Assembly: GCA_964372035.1 (NCBI GenBank)
Contig: CAYJPK010000009.1
Location: 1 to 42,606 of the forward strand
Length of the DNA stretch: 42,606 nucleotides
Direction: 5' to 3'
DNA from: CAYJPK01 sp964372035
GTDB taxonomy: Bacteria; Desulfobacterota; Desulfovibrionia; Desulfovibrionales; Desulfovibrionaceae
In this document: piece by piece, positions 23,451-32,442 of the stretch
Position numbering within the stretch: the stretch's first letter is position 1
Layout of the letters: each line of letters starts with the position of its first letter
Notes under the pieces: generated by a model
What the model was told of the DNA's origin: nothing
Database searches by the model: none
What the model saw: the letters and a program-made list of their open reading frames with translations, nothing else
Translations under genes and position numbers: made by a program

Positions 23451-24299
23451 ATGTTAAAAACACTTTTAATTACAGGCTCCGGTGGCTTTGTTGGCAAAAA
23501 TCTTAAAAAATATTTTGATGGTAAGTATAACTTGCTATTGCCAAGAAGCTATGAGCTTGATTTAATAGATAAAAAAGCAGTTGATGATTATTTTAGCGCA
23601 AACAGTATTGATGCAATCGTGCATTGTGGTTCTGTTGGTGGTGTGCGTGATGCAAATGATAGAGATACTACTATAGAAGACAATCTAGCTATGGTTGAAA
23701 ATTTGCTAAGTGCAAAAAATAAAGACGTTAAACTTGTTCTGTTTGGTTCTGGTGCAATGTATGACCGCACACGTCAGCTTAAAAAAGTTGATGAAGCTGA
23801 GATTGGTAAATTTATACCAAGCGAACTATATGGACTTTCAAAAGTTGAAATTGCAAATAAAGTCAAAGACAGGACTGATTGTGTTTGTCTAAATATTTTT
23901 GCATGTTATGGCTATGATGAAAAGGAAACTCGCTTTCCTAGTGATGCTATAATTAATAATTTAAATAAGCGTGATATTGTTATAAATCGCAATGTTGTTT
24001 TTGACTATTTATTTGTTGAAGATATGCAAAAAATAGTAGAATATGTACTTGAAAATAAAGTAGAAAACAATATTTTAAATATTACACCAAGTAAGTCAAT
24101 TTCACTTTATGAAATAGCTGAAATTGTTAATGAAAACTCTGATTTTAAATCACAGATTATTGTTAAAGATGAAAATCTTGGTAACGAATACACAGGCTCA
24201 AATATAAGACTTTTAAACGAATTTAAAAATTTAACTTTTACATCATACAAAGATGGGCTTAAAAAGCTACGTGATTATATTTCTACAAGTGCAAAATAA
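23451..24299 (+). CDS. NAD(P)-dependent sugar epimerase/reductase (extended SDR)
   Basis: 282 residues. The N-terminal motif TGSGGFVGKN (about 8-17) binds the dinucleotide, and YGLSK provides the Tyr-Lys pair. The GSVGG and GSGAMYDR segments resemble the GDP-fucose synthase / nucleotide-sugar 4-ketoreductase branch. In this cluster it is the best candidate for the final reductase that converts the CDP-4-keto sugar (branched or not) to the mature CDP-sugar, as YerF or Prt/RfbJ do elsewhere; that is inference. ATG 23451 is preferred over 23445 because the GGGT site is then 6 nt away. Confidence 0.8.
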   Translation: MLKTLLITGSGGFVGKNLKKYFDGKYNLLLPRSYELDLIDKKAVDDYFSANSIDAIVHCGSVGGVRDANDRDTTIEDNLAMVENLLSAKNKDVKLVLFGSGAMYDRTRQLKKVDEAEIGKFIPSELYGLSKVEIANKVKDRTDCVCLNIFACYGYDEKETRFPSDAIINNLNKRDIVINRNVVFDYLFVEDMQKIVEYVLENKVENNILNITPSKSISLYEIAEIVNENSDFKSQIIVKDENLGNEYTGSNIRLLNEFKNLTFTSYKDGLKKLRDYISTSAK

Positions 24300-24328
24300 G
24301 TTACGTTAAAATTAAAATAAGGTATTAC

Positions 24329-25468
24329 ATGTTCGATTTATTAAATAAAATATTAATTAAGCTCTGTGGAGTTGTTGATGATGCTCCAGCAGAAAATAAT
24401 AAATTTTATATTTGGCTTGACCAGTATGCAAGAAAGCAATTTGATAAACACAATCAAAATATATACAGTAAAACGCAAGAAAAGTATTTAAGAAAGAATT
24501 GTTATCTCTATACTCCTGACGATATAGATATTTTTATCACTACCTATAATAGGGCTGATTATATTGGTAAAAGCATTGAATCTGTTTTAGACCAGACAGC
24601 AGGGGTAAAGTCGCTAACTGTTTTGGACAATAATAGTACAGATAATACAGAAGAAGTTGTTAAGGCTTATGCACAGCGTGGTGTTAAATATGTTAAGACA
24701 GAGGGCTTTTTAGGTAATATTCGTAAAGCTCGTGAGCTTGCAACTCGTGAATATTGTATGCTTTTCCATGATGACGACTTGCTTCACCCGCAATATATCG
24801 AAAGAGCCCTCGCTCTCATTACAAAATATGAAGATGTTTCCTTAGTTTGCTCACGTCACACAGAATTTTTTAATGATAATCCTGTTAGCTTTAACCCAAC
24901 GCTTTATGATAGGCATTATTTATTTCCAAGTGAAGCGGCATTTGCAGAGCATATGTATTTTATTGAATGTATGCACTATGCCACAACTATTTACCGTACA
25001 AAAGATTATTTAGAAGCTGAAATTGAGTATGATAGATTTTCTAAATTTTGCGACTGGCCACTTATGGTTAGTGTTGCCGGAAAGGGAAATTCTATCTTAG
25101 TTGATGATGTAAATTCTTTATTCTATAGACGCCATGACGGACAAGACACTTGGACATATACAAATATGCCGAGCATTAAGCAGATTGTTAATTGGGATAA
25201 AATGTTCTATGACGCTATTAAATTTAATAATTTCTTCAGCTTAGCAAAAAGATATTTTAATTTTAAGGCATGTTGCTTTGCACGTGGTAAATATGAATTA
25301 TTTTTATCACCAGATTTTAGAAAAGAAAACCCTATTTCTTGTCTTAATGAAGAAGCAAAGAATCAGGGAATAAACTTTCTTGAACCTGAAAAGGCAACAT
25401 TTTTAGATAAGCTCACTTTTCGTGTGGTTTTTCAATGGTTAGCAACTAAATACTATGATAAAATTTAG
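24329..25468 (+). CDS. GT2 family glycosyltransferase
   Basis: 379 residues. It has an extra N-terminal segment of about 65 residues before the GT-A core (IDIFITTYNRADYIGKSI, SLTVLDNNSTDNTEEVV) and a canonical acidic site LFHDDDLLHPQY. The C-terminal half contains DWPLMVSVAGKG and a DGQDTWTY segment. It is not closely related to the paralogous pairs upstream. AAGG lies upstream of ATG 24329. Likely role: transfer of one sugar in repeat-unit assembly at the inner membrane; the sugar cannot be read from sequence. Confidence 0.87.
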   Translation: MFDLLNKILIKLCGVVDDAPAENNKFYIWLDQYARKQFDKHNQNIYSKTQEKYLRKNCYLYTPDDIDIFITTYNRADYIGKSIESVLDQTAGVKSLTVLDNNSTDNTEEVVKAYAQRGVKYVKTEGFLGNIRKARELATREYCMLFHDDDLLHPQYIERALALITKYEDVSLVCSRHTEFFNDNPVSFNPTLYDRHYLFPSEAAFAEHMYFIECMHYATTIYRTKDYLEAEIEYDRFSKFCDWPLMVSVAGKGNSILVDDVNSLFYRRHDGQDTWTYTNMPSIKQIVNWDKMFYDAIKFNNFFSLAKRYFNFKACCFARGKYELFLSPDFRKENPISCLNEEAKNQGINFLEPEKATFLDKLTFRVVFQWLATKYYDKI

Positions 25469-25515
25469 TTGCGCAAAGCATAGATTTAAGAAAAACTAAA
25501 AACAGGTAATAATAG

Positions 25516-26547
25516 ATGATAATTAGGTCAAAGGCTCCACTTCGTTTAGGTTTTGCTGGCGGTGGAACAGACATTTATGCGTATGCTTCGCAATTTGGTG
25601 GTGCTATTTTAAATGCTACGATTTCAATGTATGCTCATGTTTCAATTCAGCCATTAGCAGGAGATGTAATTGAGTTTGAATCTCCTGATAGAAATATGTC
25701 AACTAGTATTGCTTTAAGTGATAAGCTAGATATTTTAGATGATTATCAACTGCATTGCGGTGTATATAATCGCCTTGTACGAGATTATAATATCCCACAA
25801 ACTGCCTTTAAAATGACAAGCTTTGTTGATGCCCCTCCTGGCTCTGGTTTAGGTTCTAGTTCAACCTTGGTTGTTGCAATGTTATCCGCCTTTTGTGCGT
25901 GGCATCATTTGCCACTTGGTGAGTATGAGATTGCGCAACTTGCGTATGAGATTGAGCGTAATGACTTAAATTTGGCAGGTGGTAAGCAGGATCAATTTGT
26001 AGCAACCTTTGGTGGTTTTAACTTTATGGAGTTTAACAAGGACGGTAGCGTGCTTGTTAACCCTCTTCGCATTTCAAGCGCTCTTGCGAACGAGCTTGAA
26101 TATCGTTGTTTGCTACTTCACACTAAAACAAGCCGACATTCTGCGCAAATCATTAATGAACAAATAGCGTCGGTAACAAAAGATGGTTCTAACAAAATTG
26201 ACGCTTTACACAAGGTGAAAGAGAGTGCATATATTATTAAAAATGCGCTACTTATGGGTAAATTTAAGGAGCTTGGTCAAGCTTTGCATGAATCGTGGCT
26301 ACAGAAAAAAAGTACTGCAAAAAATATCTCAAATAATAATATTGATAGCATATATGAAACAGCCTTAAAAGCTGGAGCTATTGGCGGTAAGATTTCAGGA
26401 GCTGGCGGTGGTGGCTATATGTTTTTAATTTGTGAGCATGATAAAAGGCATGAAGTTATTAATGCTGTTAAACATATGGCAGATGTAATCCCGTTTAATT
26501 TCACTAAGAGTGGAACAGTTTCATGGCGCACAAAAATTGGTAAATAA
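25516..26547 (+). CDS. hddA: D-glycero-alpha-D-manno-heptose 7-phosphate kinase
   Basis: 343 residues, a GHMP-fold kinase. The start IIRSKAPLRLGFAGGGTDIYAY is typical of HddA. The phosphate-binding loop is PPGSGLGSSST (about 106-116) and the C-terminal glycine-rich motif GGKISGAGGGGY (about 294-305). It phosphorylates C1 of heptose 7-phosphate on the route to GDP-D-glycero-alpha-D-manno-heptose. The next genes supply the other steps (guanylyltransferase, phosphatase, isomerase), so the full pathway is present. Confidence 0.93.
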   Translation: MIIRSKAPLRLGFAGGGTDIYAYASQFGGAILNATISMYAHVSIQPLAGDVIEFESPDRNMSTSIALSDKLDILDDYQLHCGVYNRLVRDYNIPQTAFKMTSFVDAPPGSGLGSSSTLVVAMLSAFCAWHHLPLGEYEIAQLAYEIERNDLNLAGGKQDQFVATFGGFNFMEFNKDGSVLVNPLRISSALANELEYRCLLLHTKTSRHSAQIINEQIASVTKDGSNKIDALHKVKESAYIIKNALLMGKFKELGQALHESWLQKKSTAKNISNNNIDSIYETALKAGAIGGKISGAGGGGYMFLICEHDKRHEVINAVKHMADVIPFNFTKSGTVSWRTKIGK

Positions 26548-26550
26548 GAA

Positions 26551-27804
26551 ATGGAAAACACAAGACAAATTACAACAGCAATTATTCTAGCCGGAGGGCG
26601 TGGAACCCGCCTTGGCGTACTAACAGATGATACTCCAAAGCCACTTTTAGACGTTTCTGGCAAGCCATTTATAAGCTATCTTATTGAAAACCTGATAGCG
26701 CAAGGCATTAGAAAAATTATACTGTCAGTTGGATATAAGGCTGAAAAATTTAAAGAATTTTTGCTAGAAAATGATTTTGATGGTGTAAGCTTAGAGTGCG
26801 TTGAAGAGCAAAGTCCACTTGGAACTGGTGGCGCAGTTAGTTTTAGTGCTAGTGAGCTAGAGGAAGCTTTTTTTGTATTAAATGGCGATACTATTTTTGA
26901 TTGCAATTTGCATGAGTTAGCAGAGCTAGTTTTTAGTGAAAATGCTATGGCAGGTCTTGCACTTAGAACGGTTGATAATGCTGGTCATTATGGCAAGGTA
27001 GAGTTAGATGGTAAATATATTTCAGCATTTAAAGAAAAAGACTCAACAGAAGCTGGATTGATTAATGGTGGTGTGTACGTTTTAACTAAAGATGTGCTTA
27101 AAGTGCTACCTGCTGGTGTTAGTTCGCTTGAAAATGATTTATTTCCAAAGTTAGCTATGCAGAAGAAGCTAGTTGCGACTGTTAACGAAGTTTTTTTCAT
27201 AGACATGGGACTTCCAGAAACTTATAAGGCTAGTCAAGAGTTATTGCCAAAGTGGGAAAAAGCTAGCTTTTGCCCAACAGTAATTTTTGATAGAGATGGC
27301 ACATTAATCGTTGAAAAAAATTATTTGCATGATCCAGAACAAGTCGAAATATTGCCAACAGTTGTTGAGGGATTAAGTTTACTTCAAAAAGCAGGCTACA
27401 GAATTTTAATTGCAACAAATCAAGCTGGAATAGGGCGTGGATACTATAAGCTTGAGGATATGCAGGCTGTTAATGAGCGAATAGAGCAAATTCTTGCAAA
27501 GGATAATATTAAAATTGACGCCATATATTATTGCCCGCATGCACCAAATGAAGACTGTGAATGTCGCAAACCAAACCAAGGCATGATAGCGCAAATGCGA
27601 GAAAGATTTAAGATAAGTCCTAAAAATTCTTTTGTGATTGGTGATAAGGATTGTGATGTATTGCTTGGTCAATATGGCGGAATGAAGGGTATTTTAGTGC
27701 GAACTGGTTATGGGTGCGAAGCTGAAAAAGATGAAAACTTAATGCCAGATTTTGTAGCCGATAATTTACTTGAAGTAGCAAAGTGGATTTTACAAAATAA
27801 ATAA
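26551..27804 (+). CDS. Fused HddC guanylyltransferase and GmhB heptose bisphosphate phosphatase
   Basis: 417 residues with two enzymes in one chain. Residues 1 to about 235 are a nucleotidyltransferase (LAGGRGTRLG, DTPKPLLDV, NGDTIFDCN) of the HddC type, expected to join GMP to heptose 1-phosphate. From about 243 a HAD phosphatase begins (VIFDRDGTLI), with NQAGIGRG and the zinc-loop cysteines CPHAPNEDCECRKP that define GmhB, followed by GDKDCD. It begins 3 nt after hddA. The two activities are normally separate proteins. Order of action is kinase, phosphatase, guanylyltransferase, so fusion would channel the intermediate. Confidence 0.92.
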   Translation: MENTRQITTAIILAGGRGTRLGVLTDDTPKPLLDVSGKPFISYLIENLIAQGIRKIILSVGYKAEKFKEFLLENDFDGVSLECVEEQSPLGTGGAVSFSASELEEAFFVLNGDTIFDCNLHELAELVFSENAMAGLALRTVDNAGHYGKVELDGKYISAFKEKDSTEAGLINGGVYVLTKDVLKVLPAGVSSLENDLFPKLAMQKKLVATVNEVFFIDMGLPETYKASQELLPKWEKASFCPTVIFDRDGTLIVEKNYLHDPEQVEILPTVVEGLSLLQKAGYRILIATNQAGIGRGYYKLEDMQAVNERIEQILAKDNIKIDAIYYCPHAPNEDCECRKPNQGMIAQMRERFKISPKNSFVIGDKDCDVLLGQYGGMKGILVRTGYGCEAEKDENLMPDFVADNLLEVAKWILQNK

Positions 27805-27815
27805 GAAGAAATAAT

Positions 27816-28457
27816 ATGCAATATACACTTACAGAATTAATACATCGTTTTCCAGTATTAAAATCATTGGAAAATGAAATAAAGTCAGCCCATGATGCTT
27901 TGGTACAGTGTTACAAAAGTGGTAATAAAATTCTTTTATGTGGCAATGGTGGGAGTGCGGCAGATGCAGAGCATATTTGTGGTGAGCTAATGAAGGGATT
28001 TTTGTTGCCACGAGAGTTAACAAATAATCAAGTGGGTGATTTTGCAAACGCATATGGTGAAGAGGGGCTTAAGCTTGCTAAAGGTTTGCAACAAGCTATT
28101 CCAGCCATCTCACTTGTTAGCGGTGTTGCTCTTCCGACAGCCTATGCAAATGATATGGAGCCACAAAATGTATTCGCACAGCAAGTTTTAGGTCTTGGCA
28201 ATAAAGGTGATGTTCTTTTTGCAATTAGCACTTCCGGTAATTCACAAAATGTAATTAATGCAATGCAGGTAGCTCGGGTTAAGGGTTTAAAATGTATTGC
28301 TTTAACTGGTAAAGGTGGCGGGAAAATGGCAGCTCTTTGTGATATATTGCTTGATGTGCCAAGTTCTTGCACTCCTGAAATTCAAGAATTACATTTGCCC
28401 TTATACCATACGCTATGTGCAATGTTAGAAGCTGAAATTTTTGGGATAAGTTCTTAA
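27816..28457 (+). CDS. gmhA: Sedoheptulose 7-phosphate isomerase
   Basis: 213 residues, a SIS-fold isomerase that makes D-glycero-D-manno-heptose 7-phosphate from sedoheptulose 7-phosphate. LLCGNGGSAADAEH (about 39-52) and SGNSQNVI are characteristic of GmhA, and a C-terminal histidine region (EIQELHLPLYHTLC) carries catalytic residues. It starts 11 nt after the fused hddC-gmhB gene and completes the heptose operon. Confidence 0.95.
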   Translation: MQYTLTELIHRFPVLKSLENEIKSAHDALVQCYKSGNKILLCGNGGSAADAEHICGELMKGFLLPRELTNNQVGDFANAYGEEGLKLAKGLQQAIPAISLVSGVALPTAYANDMEPQNVFAQQVLGLGNKGDVLFAISTSGNSQNVINAMQVARVKGLKCIALTGKGGGKMAALCDILLDVPSSCTPEIQELHLPLYHTLCAMLEAEIFGISS

Positions 28458-28490
28458 TATTTTCTTTGCAACCGTAAAAATGGCAAAATT

Positions 28491-29432
28491 ATGAAAAAAA
28501 TATCCATCTGCACCTCATGTTATAATGAAGAGGGTAATATCACAGAGCTTTATGAGCGTTTAACTGTTGTAATGCAAAATTTTAAGCAATATGATTATGA
28601 AATTATTATTGCTGATAATGCTTCGACAGATAACACAAAAAATGAAATACGTAAAATTTGTGAAAAAGATCAACATGTAAAGGCTATTTTTAATATTCGT
28701 AATTTTGGGCATGAGCGCTCACCGCACAATGCGCTAAAGCGAGCATGTGGCGATGCTGTTATTTCGATGTGTTCAGATTTAGAAGATGTACCAGAGTTAG
28801 TAGCAGACTTTATTACAGAATGGGAAAAGGGTAATAAGGTTGTTTTAGCAATTCGTAAATCTTCTCAGGAAAGTGGGATATATCCTTTTTTACGCAAGAG
28901 CTATTATAAATTCATTCAATCAATTGCAGATACAACGCAAATTCCAAATTTCACAGGCTTTGGACTATACGATAGAACTGTAATTGATGCAATTTTTGCC
29001 TTGCCAGATCCTCTACCTTATTTTAGAGGGCTTATTCCTGAACTTGGTTATAACTATGTAGTCGTTCCCTTTGATAAGCCTTATAGAAAGCGTGGAATTA
29101 CAAAGGGTTCTCTCTTTATTTATTTTGATACTGCAATGCGTGGTATGGTAAATAGCACCAGAACACCACTTAGAATTGCAACTGTAATTGGGCTTTTATG
29201 TGGTGCGCTTAGTCTTGCACTTGGTTTTTATTACCTTATAATGAAATTATTATTTTGGAATACCTTTCAAGCTGGGATTGCGCCAATAATGGTCATGTTT
29301 TTCTTTTTCTTTTCGATATTATTTGGACTACTTGGAATACTTGGAGAATATATCGGCTTGCTTGTGAGCTATCATGTTAGACGCCCACTAGTTATTGAAG
29401 AAGAATTAATTAATTTTGATGAAAACAAATAA
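28491..29432 (+). CDS. Polyprenyl-phosphate glycosyltransferase (GtrB/ArnC-like GT2)
   Basis: 313 residues. A cytoplasmic GT2 domain (ISICTSCYNEEGNITEL, IIADNASTDNT, MCSDLEDVPEL) is followed by two C-terminal membrane helices (about 225-245 and 255-290), the layout of GtrB/DPM1-type enzymes that load a sugar on undecaprenyl phosphate. The first Asp pair is D-L-E-D, acceptable in this family. The next gene is a GtrA-type flippase, making a standard lipid-linked sugar pair. The sugar is likely glucose or a related hexose; that is not determined by sequence. Confidence 0.88.
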   Translation: MKKISICTSCYNEEGNITELYERLTVVMQNFKQYDYEIIIADNASTDNTKNEIRKICEKDQHVKAIFNIRNFGHERSPHNALKRACGDAVISMCSDLEDVPELVADFITEWEKGNKVVLAIRKSSQESGIYPFLRKSYYKFIQSIADTTQIPNFTGFGLYDRTVIDAIFALPDPLPYFRGLIPELGYNYVVVPFDKPYRKRGITKGSLFIYFDTAMRGMVNSTRTPLRIATVIGLLCGALSLALGFYYLIMKLLFWNTFQAGIAPIMVMFFFFFSILFGLLGILGEYIGLLVSYHVRRPLVIEEELINFDENK

Positions 29433-29472
29433 ACTTTATGCTGTGTGCTAGTCAAATCAAAAAAGTATTAAG

Positions 29473-29883
29473 ATGAAAAGCCTCATTCAAAAATTAATGA
29501 ATAACTTAGAGTTTCGCTTTATTTTTATTGGAGGCTTAAATACAGTTATTGGATATTTAGTTTCAATTGCAATCTATGAGGCTTTAGCAAAACATTTAGA
29601 ACTTATAATCATCACAATAATAAACGCAATCGTTACTATTACAATTTCATTTTATATGCAACGTACTTTTGTTTTCAAAAGCAATGCACCGTGGTTTAAA
29701 GAGTACTTAAAAATGTATTTTGTTAATGCTATTTCAATTTTTGCAAATATATTTTTAATCTGGCTAACTGTTGATATTTTTGCTGTAAAATTTTGGTTAG
29801 CACAAGCAATTATTACTTTTTTGCTAACTATTTATATGTATTTTGCCCATAAGTATTTTACATTTAAAAGTAAAAAAATATAA
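29473..29883 (+). CDS. GtrA-family lipid-linked sugar flippase
   Basis: 136 residues with four membrane segments and the GtrA signature near the start (FRFIFIGGLNTVIGYL) and end (AHKYFTFKSK). It is thought to flip undecaprenyl-phosphate-sugar to the periplasm. It pairs with the preceding GtrB-like enzyme and with a membrane glycosyltransferase, for which the convergent DUF2079 gene at 29926 is the nearest candidate. Confidence 0.88.
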   Translation: MKSLIQKLMNNLEFRFIFIGGLNTVIGYLVSIAIYEALAKHLELIIITIINAIVTITISFYMQRTFVFKSNAPWFKEYLKMYFVNAISIFANIFLIWLTVDIFAVKFWLAQAIITFLLTIYMYFAHKYFTFKSKKI

Positions 29884-29884
29884 A

Positions 29885-29919
29885 AAAATCTGCAAAAATA
29901 AAGTATTAATGCAGATTTT
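29885..29919. terminator. Bidirectional terminator between convergent operons
   Basis: AAAATCTGCA (29885-29894) and TGCAGATTTT (29910-29919) form a perfect 10-bp stem with A and T runs on either side. It sits between the plus-strand gtrA-like gene and the minus-strand DUF2079 gene and can stop both. Confidence 0.8.
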
Positions 29920-29925
29920 ATTTGT

Positions 29926-31359
29926 TTAGTCTAAGTTTAAATCTAAATTCTTGTCTTTATAAACAACTAAGCCATTTTTATCTGATATTTTAACAAGACT
30001 ACTATTTTCATCAAGCATTTTTAGCAATTTGTCAGGCTCTTTCTCAGGGTGAGAATTAATCCCAGGAGCAACAAATAAAATTGAATTTGTAAAATCGTGG
30101 TTAGCTGTATCTCTCGATAGGTGATGCTTGTGTTTGCGCATAGATAGGTGCGACCCAATTCCAGATGTAGAATAAACTCTAATCTCTTTATCTATATCTT
30201 TGTATTTATCAATTTCATTATTTAAGCTAATAATATGCTCAGGAAAATTCATCTTAAAGAGCAAGTTAATAGGGTTTTTTGCACTAGTTGAAAATGCAAA
30301 AACAATTAAGCCAAGGGCAAGAATTTTCTTTGTACGCTCTGAAAAGTTGCAAAATAATTTATGATTAGAAATATAATAAAGCCCGTGAGCAGATGCAACT
30401 ATAAGAAACATCAATGGCAAGTCTTGATAGTGGTGATAAAACTGATACATAGAAGGTCTGTTAGACACTAATCCAATACCAAGAACTGGCATAGCACAAA
30501 GGGCAGCCTTAAAAGCACGAAGTCCAAAAAATGGTAAAAAATAACTGTAAAAGGCAAAGCGCAATAGAAATCTAGCCTTGTCATATAAGTCTTCAAATGG
30601 GCTGATATTTCCTCTAAAAATATAACCATACTGTGTATTTAAATATGGTATGACAAGTTTGACCATAGTAAAAAAGTATATGGTTGAGCTAGCGCATAGC
30701 GCAAGTCCAAAGCGTAAATTATTTGTTAGTAATATTGCATACATGCCAATGCCAAATACAGCTACAGAGGCTCTTTCTTGGGCGCAGGCGAGCATGATAC
30801 TCCAAAGTAAAGCCCAAGATAAAGCCTTACGATGTAACGCTATAATTGCACATAATACAAGTGGCATTGCAAGGCTTGTTTGGTGTCCTTGATAGTCTAT
30901 AACACCAGAAAGGGCTTTGCTAAAAATCAAGCAAAAAATAAGCACAAAGGCATAGGGCAAATAAGCATATTTTGAGCTATTTTTGTTTAAACTATCTTGC
31001 CAAATTTCTTTTGTTAAAACTGGTATTAAAAATAAAGCTAAGCCACATGAAAGGGACTGTAAAACACTAAAAGTATACATTGACGGAAAGACTTTAAATA
31101 TAGGTGCAAATAGCGCCATTAAAAGAGCCATATGGTCGGCAAGGAAAAAAGAAGCTGAAAAACCACGCCCTAGTGAAATATACCAACCATTACCATTTGC
31201 AATATTCCAAAAAACATTTGAGTATAAGCCATAATCCCAATCATTTGCACGAAAGGTGTAAACATCATAAATGCCAACCATAACAACAATAGCGGTTAAG
31301 ATAGCAGGTAAAAAATAGTGTGTTACATAAAAAAGTTTAGGTTTTTCTAAGGCCAGCAA
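29926..31359 (-). CDS. DUF2079 polytopic membrane protein
   Basis: 477 residues with about ten to twelve membrane segments. The N-terminal NDWDYGLYSNVFWNIANGNG and FFLADHMALLMALFAPIF match the DxG..N and DH motifs of DUF2079 proteins, which look like GT-C glycosyltransferases with periplasmic active sites. The start is TTG at 31359, with AAGGAG about 10 nt upstream and no nearby ATG. It is the last gene of the rfbA-C-D-B operon and converges on gtrB/gtrA. A role as the transferase that uses the lipid-linked sugar of that pair is inference. Confidence 0.8.
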   Translation of the reverse strand: MLALEKPKLFYVTHYFLPAILTAIVVMVGIYDVYTFRANDWDYGLYSNVFWNIANGNGWYISLGRGFSASFFLADHMALLMALFAPIFKVFPSMYTFSVLQSLSCGLALFLIPVLTKEIWQDSLNKNSSKYAYLPYAFVLIFCLIFSKALSGVIDYQGHQTSLAMPLVLCAIIALHRKALSWALLWSIMLACAQERASVAVFGIGMYAILLTNNLRFGLALCASSTIYFFTMVKLVIPYLNTQYGYIFRGNISPFEDLYDKARFLLRFAFYSYFLPFFGLRAFKAALCAMPVLGIGLVSNRPSMYQFYHHYQDLPLMFLIVASAHGLYYISNHKLFCNFSERTKKILALGLIVFAFSTSAKNPINLLFKMNFPEHIISLNNEIDKYKDIDKEIRVYSTSGIGSHLSMRKHKHHLSRDTANHDFTNSILFVAPGINSHPEKEPDKLLKMLDENSSLVKISDKNGLVVYKDKNLDLNLD

Positions 31360-31405
31360 TTTATTTTAACTCCTTGTGCAGGTAAATAGCGTTTTGCTAT
31401 AAAGT

Positions 31406-31432
31406 AAATTATTAATAAAGTATTAATAATTT
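31406..31432. repeat. Perfect AT-only inverted repeat between rfbB and the DUF2079 gene
   Basis: AAATTATTAATA (31406-31417) and TATTAATAATTT (31421-31432) are perfect 12-bp arms around AAG. It touches the rfbB stop codon. It may be an mRNA processing hairpin that separates expression of the two genes; no U tract follows it on the minus strand. Confidence 0.6.
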
Positions 31433-32442
31433 TATAAGTTTTTCAAATACCACTCAATGGTTTTAACGATACCAGTATCAAAATTCTCATCAGCCTGCCA
31501 TTTAAGCTCAGCTTCAATCTTTGTAGCATCTATAGCATAGCGTAAATCATGCCCAGCTCTGTCAGTAACAAAGGTGATTAAATCAGCATATGAACCATTT
31601 TCACGTGGACGCATTTCATCTAAAATTGCACAAATTGTATTTACTATTTGCATATTTGTGCGTTCATTACGACCGCCAACATTATAAGTTTCACCACTAA
31701 TTCCAGTATGATAAACTAAATCAATTGCCTTGCAGTGATCAAGCACATAGAGCCAGTCACGCACATTTTCACCCTTGCCATAAATCGGAATAGGCAGTGC
31801 GTTAATGCAGTTATAAATAATTTTAGGAATAAGCTTTTCTTTATGCTGTTTAGGTCCATAATTATTTGAGCAATTTGATGTGGTTACATTCATACCATAT
31901 GTGTGATGATAAGCTCTAACTAAAAAGTCAGAACTTGCCTTTGAGGCTGAATAAGGTGAATTTGGTGCATAAGGCGTGCTTTCTTCAAAAAGTCCAGTTT
32001 CACCAAGTGTACCATAAACTTCATCAGTAGAAATATGATGAAAACGGCAATCTTCATAGCCTTGTTTTGCTTTATTTGGTGCATCAAACCACGCATTTCT
32101 AGCAATATCTAACAGGGTAAAAGTTCCCATGACATTAGTTTCAATAAAGGCTTTAGGTCCAGTAATTGAATTATCAACATGGCTTTCAGCTGCAAAATGA
32201 ATAACACCACGAATATCATGCTCTTTAAATAATTTCTCAACTAAATCTTTATCACAAATATCACCCTTAACGAAAAGCACATTTTCCATGCTTTCACATT
32301 CTGTTAAATTTGCTAAATCACCAGCATAAGTTAATTTATCGAGGTTAATTACCTTATAATCACTATATTTTTGCGCAAAATATGGAACGAAGTTAGCGCC
32401 AATAAATCCAGCGCCACCAGTAACTAAAATTGATTTAGACAT
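31432..32442 (-). CDS. rfbB: dTDP-glucose 4,6-dehydratase
   Basis: 336 residues, standard for RfbB/RmlB. NAD motif TGGAGFIGANF near residues 8-18, the STDEVYGTLG segment, and the catalytic YSASK. It forms dTDP-4-keto-6-deoxyglucose for L-rhamnose. The ATG at 32442 has GGAG upstream and lies 19 nt inside the end of rfbD, so the two are coupled. It comes last of the four rhamnose genes here. Confidence 0.95.
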   Translation of the reverse strand: MSKSILVTGGAGFIGANFVPYFAQKYSDYKVINLDKLTYAGDLANLTECESMENVLFVKGDICDKDLVEKLFKEHDIRGVIHFAAESHVDNSITGPKAFIETNVMGTFTLLDIARNAWFDAPNKAKQGYEDCRFHHISTDEVYGTLGETGLFEESTPYAPNSPYSASKASSDFLVRAYHHTYGMNVTTSNCSNNYGPKQHKEKLIPKIIYNCINALPIPIYGKGENVRDWLYVLDHCKAIDLVYHTGISGETYNVGGRNERTNMQIVNTICAILDEMRPRENGSYADLITFVTDRAGHDLRYAIDATKIEAELKWQADENFDTGIVKTIEWYLKNL

